From the NCBI GenBank assembly GCA_034190875.2, contig CM067343.1, positions 15,417,862 through 15,481,861 of the forward strand: a stretch of 64,000 nucleotides of DNA, written 5' to 3'. Source of the stretch: Urechis unicinctus (taxonomy: Eukaryota > Annelida > Polychaeta > Xenopneusta > Urechidae). Positions 1 through 11,400 of the stretch are shown here, in pieces (the first letter of the stretch is position 1; each line of letters starts with the position of its first letter). The position numbers and the translations under genes are program-made. A model generated the notes under the pieces. It was given only the letters and a program-made list of their open reading frames with translations, was not told the origin of the DNA and made no database searches.

Positions 1-400
1 CAGTTGCTTTCGTGGTTATATATCTGAAACATCTTTAAGAATTTATCTTGAAGTACTTCTGCAGGAGCAGGTGACTATGGTCAATGCTCAGTCATAAAGC
101 GTCATGGGAACAAACAGGAAAAATAATGCTTAAATATTCGACTGTATTATATAATAGCAACATGAATTCCTGTTGTCACCAAGCTTCATGCGGCGATCGT
201 GATAAGCACTTGCTCCGCGCTGCGCAGATTGATGGCTCTAATGGATAGATGATACTCTTAATGTAAGCACACGTAAGCATGTGGAATGAAGTCTAAATGA
301 CAGCGTGCGCATCGATGATATTATGCCACGCGATACATTCTACAGCATCAGAGTAACATATCAAAGCGTTATTACGTCGCATACAGTCGCAGGTTAAGAA
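1..400. repeat. Module A, first copy
   Basis: Signature gatggctctaatggatagat near 229. Near-identical copy at 4829-5220; diverged copies at 20470, 42700 and 47560. The last 120 bases (about 280-375) match part of module E seen at 13290-13380, so A and E were joined before the units were multiplied. No reading frame of note. Confidence 0.75.
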
Positions 401-1260
401 TGGTTCTATTGGTTCAATGTGCAGTATGACTGAATGACATACATTACCTTACAGGCAAGAATGTATACCGTTGTTTTGGGGAAGTGCCATACAATAGCGA
501 ACCAGTTACAAAAATGTAGACAAGGAGACAGCGAAATATCGAAAAATTATGCAAGTGATTCTAGTTATTTTGGAATAATTGTTATCACACAGTGGTCATT
601 ATAACTAGCAACGAAGAAAGGGGCGGCATGCCATTATGCTTAGCTTAGCTGGCATGACAAACGTTATCACCGACCAGCCAGTAATGCTTATTGTAGTGAC
701 ACCGACCTTAATCAGCTTTGCAAAGGGAAAAAGCTTATTGAGAAGCGACCCAATGGATGAGATTCATTAGCATACGCGATACATCATGGTGATATAAGTG
801 ATATGAGACGCGAGAAGATGATGATAAGTGGGCACGGGACCCTATCGACTGTAGGTACGGAGCAAGGCAGTTGACAGCAGCCGCTTTCAACCGCCGACGC
901 GTCACCGCGAATATACTTCGTTGATGCTAACAAGGATGGAGAGGACATGAATATGTCATGGCAAGCGAAGTTAATCAGGACTAAGAGTACTAAATTATCA
1001 GCCCGGACATGCAGTGGTCAGCCCAAATTACAAAAAACACAGCTTACGCTGACAAGCTGTTTTGGTGCGCTCTACTGTATGATTTGTGGCTCGGCGTCCT
1101 TCACTCTCGAGGCAAGGGGATTTGGCGGTGGAATTTGTTGAACGCGGAGTAAACGTCGGAGACGAAGCATAATGTGTCCAGTGAGTTTTACAGGATCTGG
1201 CAGCTACATCCACGGTCAACCGTGAAGGACGTTATAATTGTACATATCATTGTGCACAGG
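400..1260. repeat. Module B, first copy
   Basis: Recognised by gatgatgataagtgg near 818 and by the phrase gtgacaccgacctta near 698. Copies lie at 5220, 11400, 23620, 33680, 35880, 37985, 52430 and 63760. The minus strand has an open frame of about 63 codons at 1028-1219 that recurs at 11986-12183, 33726-33923 and partly near 36420. The frame is lost in the older copies, so it is read as a chance frame in a repeat. Confidence 0.7.
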
Positions 1261-1289
1261 AAAGCTGATCGAAAAACATATGGGTTATG

Positions 1290-2035
1290 TCTGTAATGTG
1301 ACAAGTTGAAGCTAATGTCGTAATGTGGCATGGAGATGCTTTGTCCGCAGTACGCTGTTATGAAACCCTGCCCGTGAATTAATATGGTGCAGCCCTGCCC
1401 GTATTGTTTTAAGGTGAAACGATCTCTCTGATGTATTATGTTGAAGCTCTGTCACAGATGTGTTACAGTGAAGCCCTCTACATGATTTGCTATGGTAAAG
1501 CCCGGTACATGAAGTGTTTGATAAAGTACTGCGCATTATATGTTATGGTGAGGCTATTCCATGATATGGTATGTTGCAGCTATGTCACTTAAATAGTATG
1601 GTGGGTCTATTTCAATGATATGGCACAGTGAGGTTATGTCCATGAAATAGTATAGTGGGCCTGTTTCAATGATATGGTATGTTGAAGCTATTTCAATGAT
1701 GAGGTATGTCAGGGCTATGTCAATGAATTTTTTTATAGTGAGTCTTTTGTAATGATATGGTATGGTGATGCCATGTTAGTAATATGGTATGGTGAGGCTC
1801 TGTCAGTAATATGGAATTGTGAGGCTATGTCAATGATATGGTAGGGTGAGGCCATGTCAGTAATATGGTATGGTGAGGCTATGTCAGTAATATGGTATTG
1901 TGAGGCTATGTCAGTAATATGGTATTGTGAGTCTAAGTCATTGATATGGTACGGCGAGGCTAAGTCAATGATATAGTATGTTGCAGCTATGTCAATGATA
2001 TTGTAAGGCAAGTTTATGTCAATTATGTGATATTG
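1290..2035. repeat. 27-bp minisatellite (module C), block 1
   Basis: A tandem array with unit core ggctatgtcagtaatatggt and period 27 bases, clearest at 1790-2000. The 5' part (1290-1560) is an older subfamily whose minus-strand frame reads repeated LHHNTS-type peptides; the 3' part reads repeated YHITDIAS-type peptides, nine residues each. Because 27 is divisible by three, one stop-free unit gives a long open frame (1733-2011 minus, 92 codons). This is a by-product of the period and not by itself evidence for a protein. Confidence 0.9.
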
Positions 2036-2575
2036 TGAATGAACGCACTTACGTCGCTGAATATGGTGTTTACGCCCACTTTAACTCCTGATCACTGCGA
2101 TCGTTCTAAGATTACTGGTGATCATGATGGCGGTATTCAGCCGGAGGAGATCATTACATTGACATAAATGCTATTTTTGTGTTATATAATTAACTCGCTT
2201 TGCAACTCTGATATCCTCATTTAGTTTTATGTAACAAATCAAGCTACTGTAGCATTTATAACTGGCTGGATAAGCTTAACAAACTGTGACAGCTGATTAA
2301 GCAGACACGAAACCTGGCATGAAATAATGGGCCATAATGATATTTCAAGTAGTAAAACTGCTGGACAAATGTTACCGTCTGGACAACGAGACCTTAGCAA
2401 CAAGAAATACACGTGCAACATTGATAACGCATGGTGTAAGTATTACTCTACTACTAAGGAGGCAATTGGGAATAGCATTGAAACAAACACATCTGAAGTG
2501 CACAAGCTAGTATTATACCTCTGGCAAGTACAGAGAAACATATTAGTGCGTTATAATGCCGCTGTATTTCATTGA
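2036..2575. repeat. Module D, first copy
   Basis: Follows minisatellite C in most units. Signatures are ggaggagatcattacattg near 2143 and ggacaacgagaccttagc near 2380. Further copies are at 12760, 14530, 24655, 34860, 37160 and 62790. On the minus strand a cysteine-bearing trace (2239-2421, with RSRCPDGNIC) recurs with changes at 12.9, 35.1 and 63.0 kb, but the frame is interrupted in several copies. Confidence 0.65.
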
Positions 2576-3010
2576 TGAAGCAGTGCTGTATACAATTGCG
2601 CTAATAGGCATAGTCTCAGACGCACGAGGTGCTAGTCTGCCTAGATGGCGTCATACCGGCAACACCACGTGTCAAGCTGACCACTGATACATGGTGGGTG
2701 GAGGGGTAGGGAGGGTGAAACGGTTCAGCTCTTTTCGTTAGTCGTTTGTTCAATTCATAAGCGTATAAGATGACAAATATAACTCACCGTACCTATCAAA
2801 GCATTTCTATAGAGCTAGGCATCATTGTTAGTATTTTAACCATGAATGTCGGCACTCGTTTTGGTTGTAGTGATGACGACGAGACGTCGATTGACATTAG
2901 ACAGTCGATCACAGCTGATAATGACAAGAAATGATCAACAAGTCGTAATCTAACTTGTGTTCGTCGTTCCACGCGGTCCAACTCAAATCAGAATAGTATT
3001 TTTTGACACG
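2576..3010. repeat. Module E remnant with G-rich tract
   Basis: Short diverged E copy. It contains a G-rich tract at about 2694-2717 with four or more runs of at least three G, spaced so that a G-quadruplex is possible. The end (about 2780-2870) matches the E motif gagctagg-attattg seen at 13817 and 23058. Confidence 0.6.
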
Positions 3011-3600
3011 CCGTTCTAATATTAATTTTTTCAGTTGCGAATAGTTCCATCGATTGAGTGATTTATAATTTAATTGCTAGCCAACATATGGATAACAACC
3101 CATTATGAAAGTCACGATGAATGCATCGCTGGTCATATCAAACCAGATCTGACATTTTAAGCTGTTACAAAAAGAAAGAGCAGAAGCCACCCATGCTAAC
3201 CGTAGCATACTTTCATCCGCTATACATTGCCAATTAATTATTGACTACATCGCCAAGGGCAATGATATATTAGTAGAAGCACAATGCTCATCACATCTTA
3301 TTGTGATATCGAACTAAACTCGAGCGACAATCATGTTTCTATGATTCCAACAATTGAGATAGCTTAAACTCTTAATAATTGCTATATGTATCACACTACA
3401 CAATTGGCTGCTAATCTTCAAATTTACATTGATGCATACAAAGACCCATGTGAAAATTCGTATACAAAGATCGTGCATTGTTTGCAAGCAGTGAAAAAAT
3501 ACAACTTCAATTCAGCATAGTGTTGTATTTGTTAACATGCGAGAATCTAACTTTATACACAAGTTGGTGAAGAGGAGTCAGGTTCGAGGAATACGGAACC
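3011..3600. other. Diverged K-like stretch, no gene seen
   Basis: AT-rich sequence with weak likeness to the K stretches near 45.1 kb and 58.98 kb (shared phrase aatgatatattagtagaagc at 3260 and 45136). Nothing coding, no clear terminal repeats and no RNA gene were seen. Confidence 0.4.
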
Positions 3601-3850
3601 ATCGCCCCATTTGAGGGGGTCATTCAATGTGTGGTATAAGCATGTCGTCTTACGAATATCGCTTTATGTGTTTTGGCGAAAAAAAGGTGTAAATTGTGCT
3701 AACAATGGCGGCCAAAAACCGACACGAAAAAAGATACGGTGTTACGTTGCTTTTTTTCTTGAACGTAATACAACCATCACTGTGCTATCATCACAATTTG
3801 CAAGAGACAACAATCAAGCTCTCATCGTGAAGCATTATTGACAGCACAGA
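3600..3850. repeat. Module G, first copy
   Basis: Recognised by a phrase like gggtcattca-t-tgtggtat followed by cgtaatacaa and ttgcaagagacaacaatcaa. Copies are at 8040, 17330, 28380, 40430, 45930, 50200 and 57180. Several copies are open on the plus strand for 60-100 codons, but the frame differs between copies and shifts often, so no protein is claimed. Confidence 0.65.
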
Positions 3851-3929
3851 GAAAGATACTTTTGCTGGGGAAAATATATTCTTCAACACGAAACATGGCA
3901 TATGAAGCATTGACACAAACCATGCTGTG

Positions 3930-4390
3930 CTGCGAAGTTAGTTTCCTGCTACGCTAATGACGTCCAGCTCTTATGCGCTTTCTCGGTGACTTTCAACACT
4001 TGATGACATGCATAAACATCTAAAAAGGGACAGTAACACCCAATATTAACTGACCATTCAGTAGTATATGCACCACACTGACTACGGCATATAACCGATG
4101 GTTCATGACTATGGTCAGGCAATCGGGCTAATAGGTCCATTTTGGGTTCAGGTCTGCTTTTGTTTTACGACATAATCCCCCACAAATTCGTTACTCCGAT
4201 CTCAATTATAATATAAAGTAACGAAAATATACCAGGTCACTTTCGTTGGACCACCCCTCACTTTCACAACGTTCTCTGGGGACTACATCCCCAACAACAC
4301 CGCTCATTCAAACACGCGAAGATTGTTAATGACTGCTCTTCTCAATTAACATTTCACAAAAGCAATAACATGATATATATCACATCAGTG
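3930..4390. repeat. Module H, first copy, with weak exon-like trace
   Basis: The 3' half carries the H signature acaacgttctctggggacta near 4269. The 5' half (about 3950-4110) is the minus-strand exon-like stretch that is better kept at 8325, 46535, 50595 and 57570; here only short pieces such as NGQLILGV remain. The donor dinucleotide GT seen in the other copies is changed here. Confidence 0.6.
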
Positions 4391-4828
4391 CCGTTCGTGT
4401 CCGCAATTGTGATTCTGTGAACGTTTCCCCCAAACTCAAAGCAAGTGCCCAGACCGAAGAACCTTCGTTGCAGGTCTTTGCGCGTTGTACTCCTCTTAGT
4501 CAAAGCTGCACTCGAAGTCCGATTATGATACAAAAAGAAATTAAACATCAGCAAGGACGAAGTAAATGTGGCATGCCTATCGCACGTAACACACTAGGTA
4601 TGGCAACGCAACGAACCCAGCTGGTAGCAGAAACTTGGAATTGGTCTAAAAGCGGGCAAAAGATCGTTCCTGTTCGACCAATTAGCAACAATATTTATGT
4701 ATTGCGAGTAGCGTACATAAGAGTATTCCAACCGAAACCGAGCTAGGCCCAAGCTATGTAAAATCGCAAAGCCGAGCTCTGTCCATACATTCTGTATGTT
4801 CTATTTAGAATACTGTCGATTGCTACTC
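4390..4828. repeat. Module J, first copy
   Basis: Matches 19915-20430, 42130-42690 and 47310-47560, with shared phrases around ccttcgttgcaggtct. In the 19-20 kb unit J lies directly upstream (on the minus strand) of the broken receptor, so here the receptor itself is missing. A plus-strand frame of 109 codons at 4417-4746 has no recognisable domain and is not kept in the other J copies. Confidence 0.6.
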
Positions 4829-5220
4829 CAGTTGCTTTCGTGGTTATATATCTGAAACATCTTTAAGAATTTATCTTGAAGTACTTCTGCAGGAGCAGGT
4901 GACTATGGTCAATGCTCAGTCATAAAGCGTCATGGGAACAAACAGGAAAAATAATGCTTAAATATTCGACTGTATTATATAATAGCAACATGAATTCCTG
5001 TTGTCACCAAGCTTCATGCGGCGATCGTGATAAGCACTTGCTCCGCGCTGCGCAGATTGATGGCTCTAATGGATAGATGATACTCTTAATGTAAGCGCAC
5101 GTAAGCATGTGGAATGAAGTCTAAATGACAGCGTGCGCATCGATGATATTATGCCACACGATACATTCTACAGCATAAGAGTAACATATCAAAGCGTTAT
5201 AACGTAGCATACAGTCGAAG
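4829..5220. repeat. Module A, second copy, near-identical to window start
   Basis: Base-for-base nearly the same as 1-400, with a handful of substitutions. This gives a direct 4828-base spacing and marks a recent tandem event. Confidence 0.9.
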
Positions 5221-5985
5221 GTTAAGAATGGTTTTATGTACTCAATGTGCAGTATGACTCGATGGCATACATTACCTCACATGAGGAATGGTGGTTTAGG
5301 TGATGTGCGATACAATTGATAACCCGATACAAAGATGAAGACAAATTTTTTTCAATAATTTTTCTCACACAGTGGTCATTATAACTATCAACAAAGGTGC
5401 AATACAATGAGAACCAGTTACAAAAAATGTGACAAGGAGACAGCGCGAAATATCGAAAAATTTATGCAAGGATTCTAGTTATTTTGGAATGCTGTCAGCG
5501 ACCAGCCATTGATGCTTATCGTAGTGACACCGACCTTAACAAGTTTTGCAAAGGGAGAAAGCTAATTTAAAAACGACCCAACGGATGAGATTCGTTAGCA
5601 TACGCGTTATATCATGGTGATATATGCTATGTTGGACTTTAGAAGATGATGATAAGTGGGTACGGGACCTATCGACTGTAGTTACGGAGCAAGGCAATTG
5701 ACATCAGCTGCTTTTACCCACAGATGTGTTACCTATGAATATACTTCTCTGACGCTTACTTACCCAATAAAGATGATAAGGACATCAATATGTCATGGCG
5801 AGCGAAGTTAGGACTAAGAGGGCTATATTACCAGCTCGGACATACAATGGTCACCCCAAATTACAAATAACACACGCTTACCGTGACAGGCTCAATGATT
5901 TGTGCCTCCGCGTCCTTCACTCTCGAGGCAAGGAGACTTGGCAGTACATGATATGCTGTGGTGAAGCCCTGTACCTGAAGTAGTT
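5220..5985. repeat. Module B, rearranged
   Basis: Matches 23620-24345 closely from about 5490 on, but the first part (5280-5480) is internally shuffled: stretches about the caattgat/aaccagtt and cagtggtcattataact motifs appear in a different order than in other B copies. A minus-strand or plus-strand gene is not supported; the plus frame at 5795-5983 recurs at 24189-24386 only because the two regions are recent duplicates. Confidence 0.65.
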
Positions 5986-6200
5986 TGGTTAAGTACTGTA
6001 CATTATATGTTATGGCGACGCTTTTCCATGATATGGTATGCGTCTATGTCACTGCAATAGTATAGTGGCTCTATTGCAAGTATGTGGTATGTCAGGGCTA
6101 AGTCAATGATTTGTATGGTCTTTTTCAATAATATGGAATGGCGAGTCCATGTCAGTAATATAGTAGCATATGGCAATGTAAAAGATATGGTACGGTGATC
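5985..6200. repeat. 27-bp minisatellite, block 2 (degenerate)
   Basis: Short, decayed block of the same 27-base unit (atgatatggtatg and ggctaagtcaatgattt phrases). The twin block at 24345-24655 is somewhat longer. Confidence 0.75.
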
Positions 6201-6715
6201 AGTTATTTTCGCTTATATAATTCATAACCGTATAATACAACAAATACAGATCACCGCATATATGGCAGCATGTCTATAGAGTTAGCCAGCAATGTTAGTA
6301 TGCTTGAAATTGACAGCCAATAAAATAAATTAGGTGTTTTTATTGTTGTCGTATTGATTTATGCATCGTAGATAGGGAACATGCACCCATCCGTGGCGCG
6401 CCGAACCCTTGACAGGGGTCCCGGTATTAAATGCTTGACTAATTCCCTTATAACTAAGCTACTTAATGAGCCATACAATGGATTAACCACGCCCTAAGCA
6501 CAGGGTACGTGGCGTCATCACAGATGTGAATTTTATGTCCACCATATTGACATGAAAGTAACTATGAGGGCCAGCAATTGTATTATATATTTATTTTGTA
6601 TTTCTGTCAAGTAGACAAAACCACGCGCAAATATTGTCATATTTATTCATGCATCGTACATGGAGTAGATGCATCCATCTGTGGCGCGCTTAATACTCAG
6701 CGGGGAACCTGCTTG
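6200..6715. repeat. Modules E and K, start
   Basis: Matches 25190-25690. It contains two copies of the boundary phrase ending in gtggcgcgc, at about 6391 and 6682, about 290 bases apart. No gene seen. Confidence 0.55.
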
Positions 6716-6900
6716 CATTGTTGATAAGTTCTTCTGCCGCGCAATATACAAAGGCAGCAAGACATTTTTCGGAGGAGGCATCAGGGCCCAAATATGTAAA
6801 AGGAACGCAAGCGTGCAAAGAGAATAGAGGATATATCGCGCTCCATAAATTGACTTTTAATTTTCGAGAGGCAATTATGTCAAAGATAAATGTGGAGAAG
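6690..6900 (-). pseudogene. Exon-like trace in module K, unknown family
   Basis: Minus-strand open stretch containing SSEKCLAAFVYCAAEE and, before it, TRNFSTFIFDIIASRK. The same peptide, in the same frame and with substitutions, is readable at 26982-27233 and again in the more diverged copy near 55700-55900, where it runs on into a proline-rich end (SIPPHVF). Conservation of frame over three copies makes a former exon possible. I do not recognise the family. In this copy the 3' side of the source sequence is cut by a deletion of about 1.35 kb relative to 25698-27046. Confidence 0.35.
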
Positions 6901-8040
6901 TTCCTTGTAAAATCCCACACCCGTGCTCATACGATGATATGTAAAGTATAAGCCCGTGTGATAGAAGCTATTAATGCCAGGCAATCAACATCCTCAATCT
7001 GCTTCCGTGTATGACTACAGAAGCAGGGATCAGTCTTTTGACGTGACGCCTTGAATCTGACATGGGCCGAGCACACCCTCTTTCAAGTAACATGATCCAT
7101 TGTCTGCAACAGCATTGAGTGGTCCTCCGTTTAAATAGCAATTATACATAATGAAGCTGGGGTAATTAAATTTCCGTCAGTAAGTGTATCAATGGTAATT
7201 ATTAGAGTATATACCGAAATTGGCCATCAACAATCTACTACAGCGGCCCTTCATGCCGTTTAACGTCGGTCTCAACGTGTAGTTGGCTTTTGACAAATAA
7301 TTAGTCCGAAAGACAGCCACGTGAGTCGACATTTCCCGTGTCTCGTCTTAAAGAAGCCGATCCCCTGTGATTCTTTTGGCGCGATATTTTCCTTGTCCGA
7401 AATAACTGCTTATAGCATACATGCCATATATTAAAACCACCTATCCAATGAGGGGTAATTAGTCTGGGTCAAAATCATCATCGTTTAAAGAGGCAGTGAC
7501 CACTGTGTCCGAGAAATGAGCTGCAAATCAACACGACCGTAACCACGCTGGCTGAATGATCTCGGGACGCTTAATTGGGTTATGTGATTATGAAATCAGG
7601 TATAATGTTACTCTGTATGCACATTACTACACCTATGCGCGATTATCCTGAAGAAAAACGGAAATAAAAACATGCAGATGATATACTTTAGCCAAGTCCT
7701 GAGCAACCCTTGTCCATACATTTTTTTAAAGAGCGCAGCTGTAATATTTAAACAGGCAATGCATGCGCTCAGAGCTCACATATCCGACTCAAGACCTGCT
7801 CAACAACAGTCCGAGTGTTTAACAGCTGTTATATGTATCTCATTTCACATTAGCTCACTGCCGGCCATTACAGAAGTATATATTTACGCCTGTGAGAATT
7901 ACGATCATTGATTTGTTTTTGCAAGCTGTAGAAAACTAATCATTTATTTCAGGCCTGTGTTTGACTATCCTACTTAATTCACTACCAGTGTTGAAAGAGA
8001 GCAGGTTAGAGAAACACAAAACTTGTGCACAATTTTAGGG
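6900..8040. repeat. Module K, first full copy
   Basis: Nearly the same as 27225-28380, and recognisably the same as 55900-57180. Shared signature aatgagctgcaaatcaacac near 7516 and 27856. The 118-codon plus frame at 27896-28252 is broken in this copy, so it is not taken as a gene. Confidence 0.7.
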
Positions 8041-8300
8041 GTCAATCACTATGTGGTATCAACAGACCAACTCAAAAACAGATATGGTGTAGCGTTGCCA
8101 TACGCATTATCTTACTTAAACGTAATCCAGCTATACACTGCGCCAATACTGTCAATTAGCGTAAGAAAAAACAAGTTCTCGGCAAGGGGCATTATTGCCT
8201 GAACGTGAAACATTCCTGTTATTGAGAAGTCTGAGGACATATTCAGGTAACATAGTTAATAAGAGAAGCTATAACACAAACCATGCTGTACAGCGATGGT
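8040..8300. repeat. Module G, second copy
   Basis: Close to 28380-28560 and to 57180-57540. Shares gtggtatcaacagaccaac with the 28.4-kb copy. No gene supported. Confidence 0.65.
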
Positions 8301-8324
8301 ATTTACCTCCCATGAAGAGGATGT

Positions 8325-8605
8325 AAGCTCATATGCGCTTTCCTGTCCTCATTCAACACTTGATGGCACACATAGACAACGAAAAAGTGACAACAACGCC
8401 CACCATCAACTGCCTATTCACATATAAGCAGTAAACGCAGCATCCATTAGCAGATGTGACATTGTTAAATGTAGCATTAGTTTCTGAATCAGCTGTATCA
8501 AGACATTGGGATTGCTTCTGCGCGTTATTTTACCAGGATGCTTTGTCAAGATATGTCGTTTTTTATCAATTACCATGCTATATAATGCTCGTCTTTCATC
8601 TTTCA
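8325..8605 (-). pseudogene. Cysteine-rich exon-like trace in module H
   Basis: On the minus strand a frame reads QCLDTADSETNATFNN, then GCCVYC, then QLMVGVVVTF and MCAIKC, and ends at a GGAG/GTAAAT junction that looks like a 5' splice site. Related stretches at 46535, 50595 and 57570 keep the same frame, the same 30-residue distance from the LDTA/NS motif to the GV motif, a CxxC pair and a GTAA donor. N-glycosylation sequons suggest a secreted or cell-surface part. Two stop codons lie in this copy near its donor end. Spacing is loosely like WSC or apple-type domains, but this is not diagnostic. Confidence 0.45.
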
Positions 8606-9065
8606 ACCAGCCAACAGTAGTTGTTAACCAATTGTAGCATTAGCCTTATGTCGAACTGTGATATACAGATAAAGGTGAGAGTTTTATGTGCATGAAGCAC
8701 GCTAAGACGAGAACATAGTTCGTGATTGATATGTATAAGTTGAGTGATTTGCACAAGTAAGCAATGTAACGACAGATGATTGTACAGGTAGTCGGAATAG
8801 GGGTCAGGCCGAAAAACTTGATGCAAATTCGCCACTGATATGCTGTTTGCTTAAGCCATGGCGCTGTTTATAATCAAGGCCACGTCGCGGTCATGCTGAG
8901 GTAAACCAGGGGGACGCCTGAAAACGAAATGCAGATAACGATGGTCAATAACTGATTAAATGCGATCGAATATAACCCTGAACATGCCCATGGTAGCATC
9001 AAACTTGTGTGCGTTGACCTTAAGTGGATGGTGCCACCTGCTAAATGTTCGACCAGTTTATTATG
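8605..9065. other. Stretch shared with 31862-32296, no gene seen
   Basis: About 97-98% alike in both copies by eye. A minus-strand frame of 79 codons (8596-8835) is kept only because the duplication is recent. No domain recognised. Confidence 0.5.
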
Positions 9066-10028
9066 TATTCCTGAGATTCAAGGGTACGAATAGAGCAAAT
9101 GCGTGCTGCTTTCTACAAACCGCAAGTCTCGAAGTAAACACTGTATAAAAGGTGACCTGGAACGACCTGAGTTTTAAGCGTGTGATACGGCCTCGTTATT
9201 CACTGTTATTACTATGCGTTGACGCTCCAATAAAGGACCCCATAGATTAGTGCACATGACCAGGCGAACACTTCTTTTCCACAGACATTAAATGTGAAAC
9301 GGTTAGGGGCTAAGGTAATAGATTCTTGGGAAAATGACCTACAATTGACCCCTTTTCGATCTCTGTCACAATATAAGGGGTCAATGTGCGAATTTGAGGG
9401 TGGATTGATGGTTTGTGTATGGCAAGCATAGAGGCTTTGAGCGAACGCAATTGATGGGAGAGCCGCATTGGACTAATTTGCCAAAAATTAAGTCGCTGTT
9501 GTTTGAGTGATGTAGAAGGAGGAACCAATTGTCTATGTAAAGGCTGGGAGGCGACGGTATCTTGGTTTGTGCGTAATAAAGATTGCAGCAAGAAAATATT
9601 GCGTGGTGACAAGCAAGTATTGCCTCTGTGTAAATGAAGGATCGGGTCGGTGGTCGCGGCGTTTCAGATGAAGCACAGACTGGGAGAATAGAATGTAAGG
9701 CAGGTGAATCTCTCAGAGCAAGAAGGACCTTGCCGTGAGATTTCTGGTAGCAGGTCTTCTCTCTCGTCAAGTCAGACTTTAGCACATTCCTAACAGGTAT
9801 GTTTGTATTTACACCTCTGACCTACGGAGCTTCCGTTACTGACTAAATTCCACTGGATGCAAATCTGAGTACTGATTGTAGCTGTATGAATGCTCCGGAA
9901 CGAGAGCAGCTGTGAAGGCTTGAGTATTTCGTTCTTGAGCGAGTCGAGAAACTTGGACTATTGCCGTTGATTCCACTCCCTCATTTCCTTAACAGGAACA
10001 ACGTACAATGAACACCGCAGACCACAGA
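9066..10028. other. Stretch missing from the second duplicate
   Basis: The duplicate jumps from the equivalent of 9065 to 10029 at position 32296. The end of the stretch (about 9995-10028) matches sequence upstream of the related copy at 43330, so deletion from the second copy is more likely than insertion here. It holds overlapping minus-strand frames of 100 and 134 codons (9310-9785) with no recognisable domain. Confidence 0.5.
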
Positions 10029-10795
10029 TACGTTGACGCCATTATTATGAGCACTTAATGTATTATAGGTGACTGGTAAACAGGGATAATAAGGCACACG
10101 ATGTAGCAATTCTAATATGACCTAGCACAAACACCGGAATGGTCAGCAGATCTTACTAACTCAATGAGGTAAGCCAGATAAAGAAAAGCGGAATTGATGC
10201 GGTGAGGCGACCCAGTTTCGCGTCGCAGGGAAAGTTTATTCGAGCTTTCTTTCCATTTCGACAACCCTTCAACCTTTTGTGGACAGGACTCGAGATGTGA
10301 CTGAAGAGCTCGGAGTTTGATTTTGTTTCTCTTGGCGTCTCAATTGCTCTATTTCGCCCTGCAGCGGTAGCTCGTTTAGATTGTCTTGCATGAGTTAGAA
10401 GTCAGTGAAGCTCGAAGGATTCGTGATAACTGTACCTATGCTGCTGGTAGCGAAAGTCATGATAGAGATTGAAGTCGATGCTGAGCTCGCAACGAACGCC
10501 AAAGTGCATTTAGAACCCCTCTGTTTAGTGTGATCACTCAGTGGTAGAAAACAGGTGATGCGAAGCCGTGGTGCCAATAATATAGCGAATAGACAAAACA
10601 GAGAAATCTGGGTGATGATTGAAGCGGGTCCAGACTCAGCAGAGAGTGACTACAAGAGGCAGCACGTGGGTATAAACGACTAAAGTGAGCCCTAGGGGAG
10701 GTGAGCTGAGACAGGAAAAGGGTACACAAGGAAGGTGAACTGAGAGAGCCCCATGGGCGAGACACACAAGAGAGGAAGGGGCTGATTACTCACAA
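10029..10795 (-). other. Coding-like remnant of unknown family
   Basis: GC-richer than its surroundings and with long stop-poor stretches on the minus strand, including a serine/threonine-rich part (TFATSSIGTVITNPSS) and a glutamine/glutamate-rich part (EIEQLRRQEKQNQ) that could form a short coiled coil. A near-identical copy is at 32297-33060 and a truncated older copy at 43330-43590. The right edge abuts the end of module E at about 10800. It may be the remains of a mobile element or of a host gene; neither is shown. It is not intact. Confidence 0.4.
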
Positions 10796-10799
10796 TAAA

Positions 10800-11400
10800 A
10801 AAATCAATAGTGAATAAAATAACAACTATAATTTTTCTTACCTATAGCAGCATATGATTTGAGCTAGGTACTAATGTAAGTTTGATGAATATTGACTGCC
10901 TAAAATGTCAATGAGTTGTGTTATTCATGTCGTGTTAATTCATGCATCCTGCCTAGAGTAGATGCATCCATTCGTGGCGCACATAACACTTGGTGGTAAC
11001 CCTGCTTGCATTGTGGATAAGTTTTGTTTCTACCTAAAACTATTCTCCCTACCTTGTTCAACACAACGGATCAATGCAGGTGGCAACACAATGACATGAG
11101 ATGGTCCATAAAGACTCTCTCAATTTGCTATTTTAGCTATATTTGACAAATAAAGAGGCAAATATGAATTATAAATGTAACAATGTAGTGGCAGTCGACA
11201 AAATCGAAACATTGTCTTAAGACAAAACAGGTGTGACAACACCAGTACTGAGGATTGGCGTTATCACATCTGCTACGAAAAAAAGATCATGCATCCAACA
11301 AGAAACATGTTTGCATTGGAATCAAGAGCTGCTGCTGATGGGATGAAGCGTTCAGTGCCATGAAACATAAATAAGTTGTTTAACAGCTGCTAGTCCGAGG
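10800..11400. repeat. E end and module F
   Basis: Starts with the E end (gagctaggtac near 10861), then the boundary phrase tgcatccattcgtggcgc near 10964 and module F. F copies lie at 13930, 23166, 33230, 35450, 44110, 48960, 51600, 62290 and 63715. Signature aacaggtgtgacaacacc near 11227. Confidence 0.7.

Larger units (their letters stand above)
1..4828. repeat. Shortest nearly complete composite unit (A-B-C-D-E-K-G-H-J)
   Basis: The first 400 bases recur nearly unchanged from 4829, so 1-4828 reads as one full head-to-tail unit cut open at the window start. It holds, in order, module A with a short E trace (1-400), B (400-1260), minisatellite C (1290-2035), D (2036-2575), E (2576-3010), a K-like stretch (3011-3600), G (3600-3850), H (3930-4390) and J (4390-4828). 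All modules recur later in the same orientation. No intact gene lies inside. Whether the unit began as a gene, a mobile element or a satellite is not known. Confidence 0.65.

Noticed and set aside
1028-1219. Minus-strand frame in module B recurring at 11986, 33726 and 36420
   Set aside because: Readable only in the less diverged copies and lost in the 38.5- and 52.8-kb copies, so shared descent is enough to explain it.
1733-2011. 92-codon frame of nine-residue repeats as a repeat protein gene
   Set aside because: A 27-base period gives such frames automatically on any strand lacking a stop in the unit; no start region, signal or flanking exon supports a gene.
9310-9785. Overlapping minus-strand frames of 100 and 134 codons
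   Set aside because: No recognisable domain, two frames overlap, and the second large copy lacks the stretch entirely.
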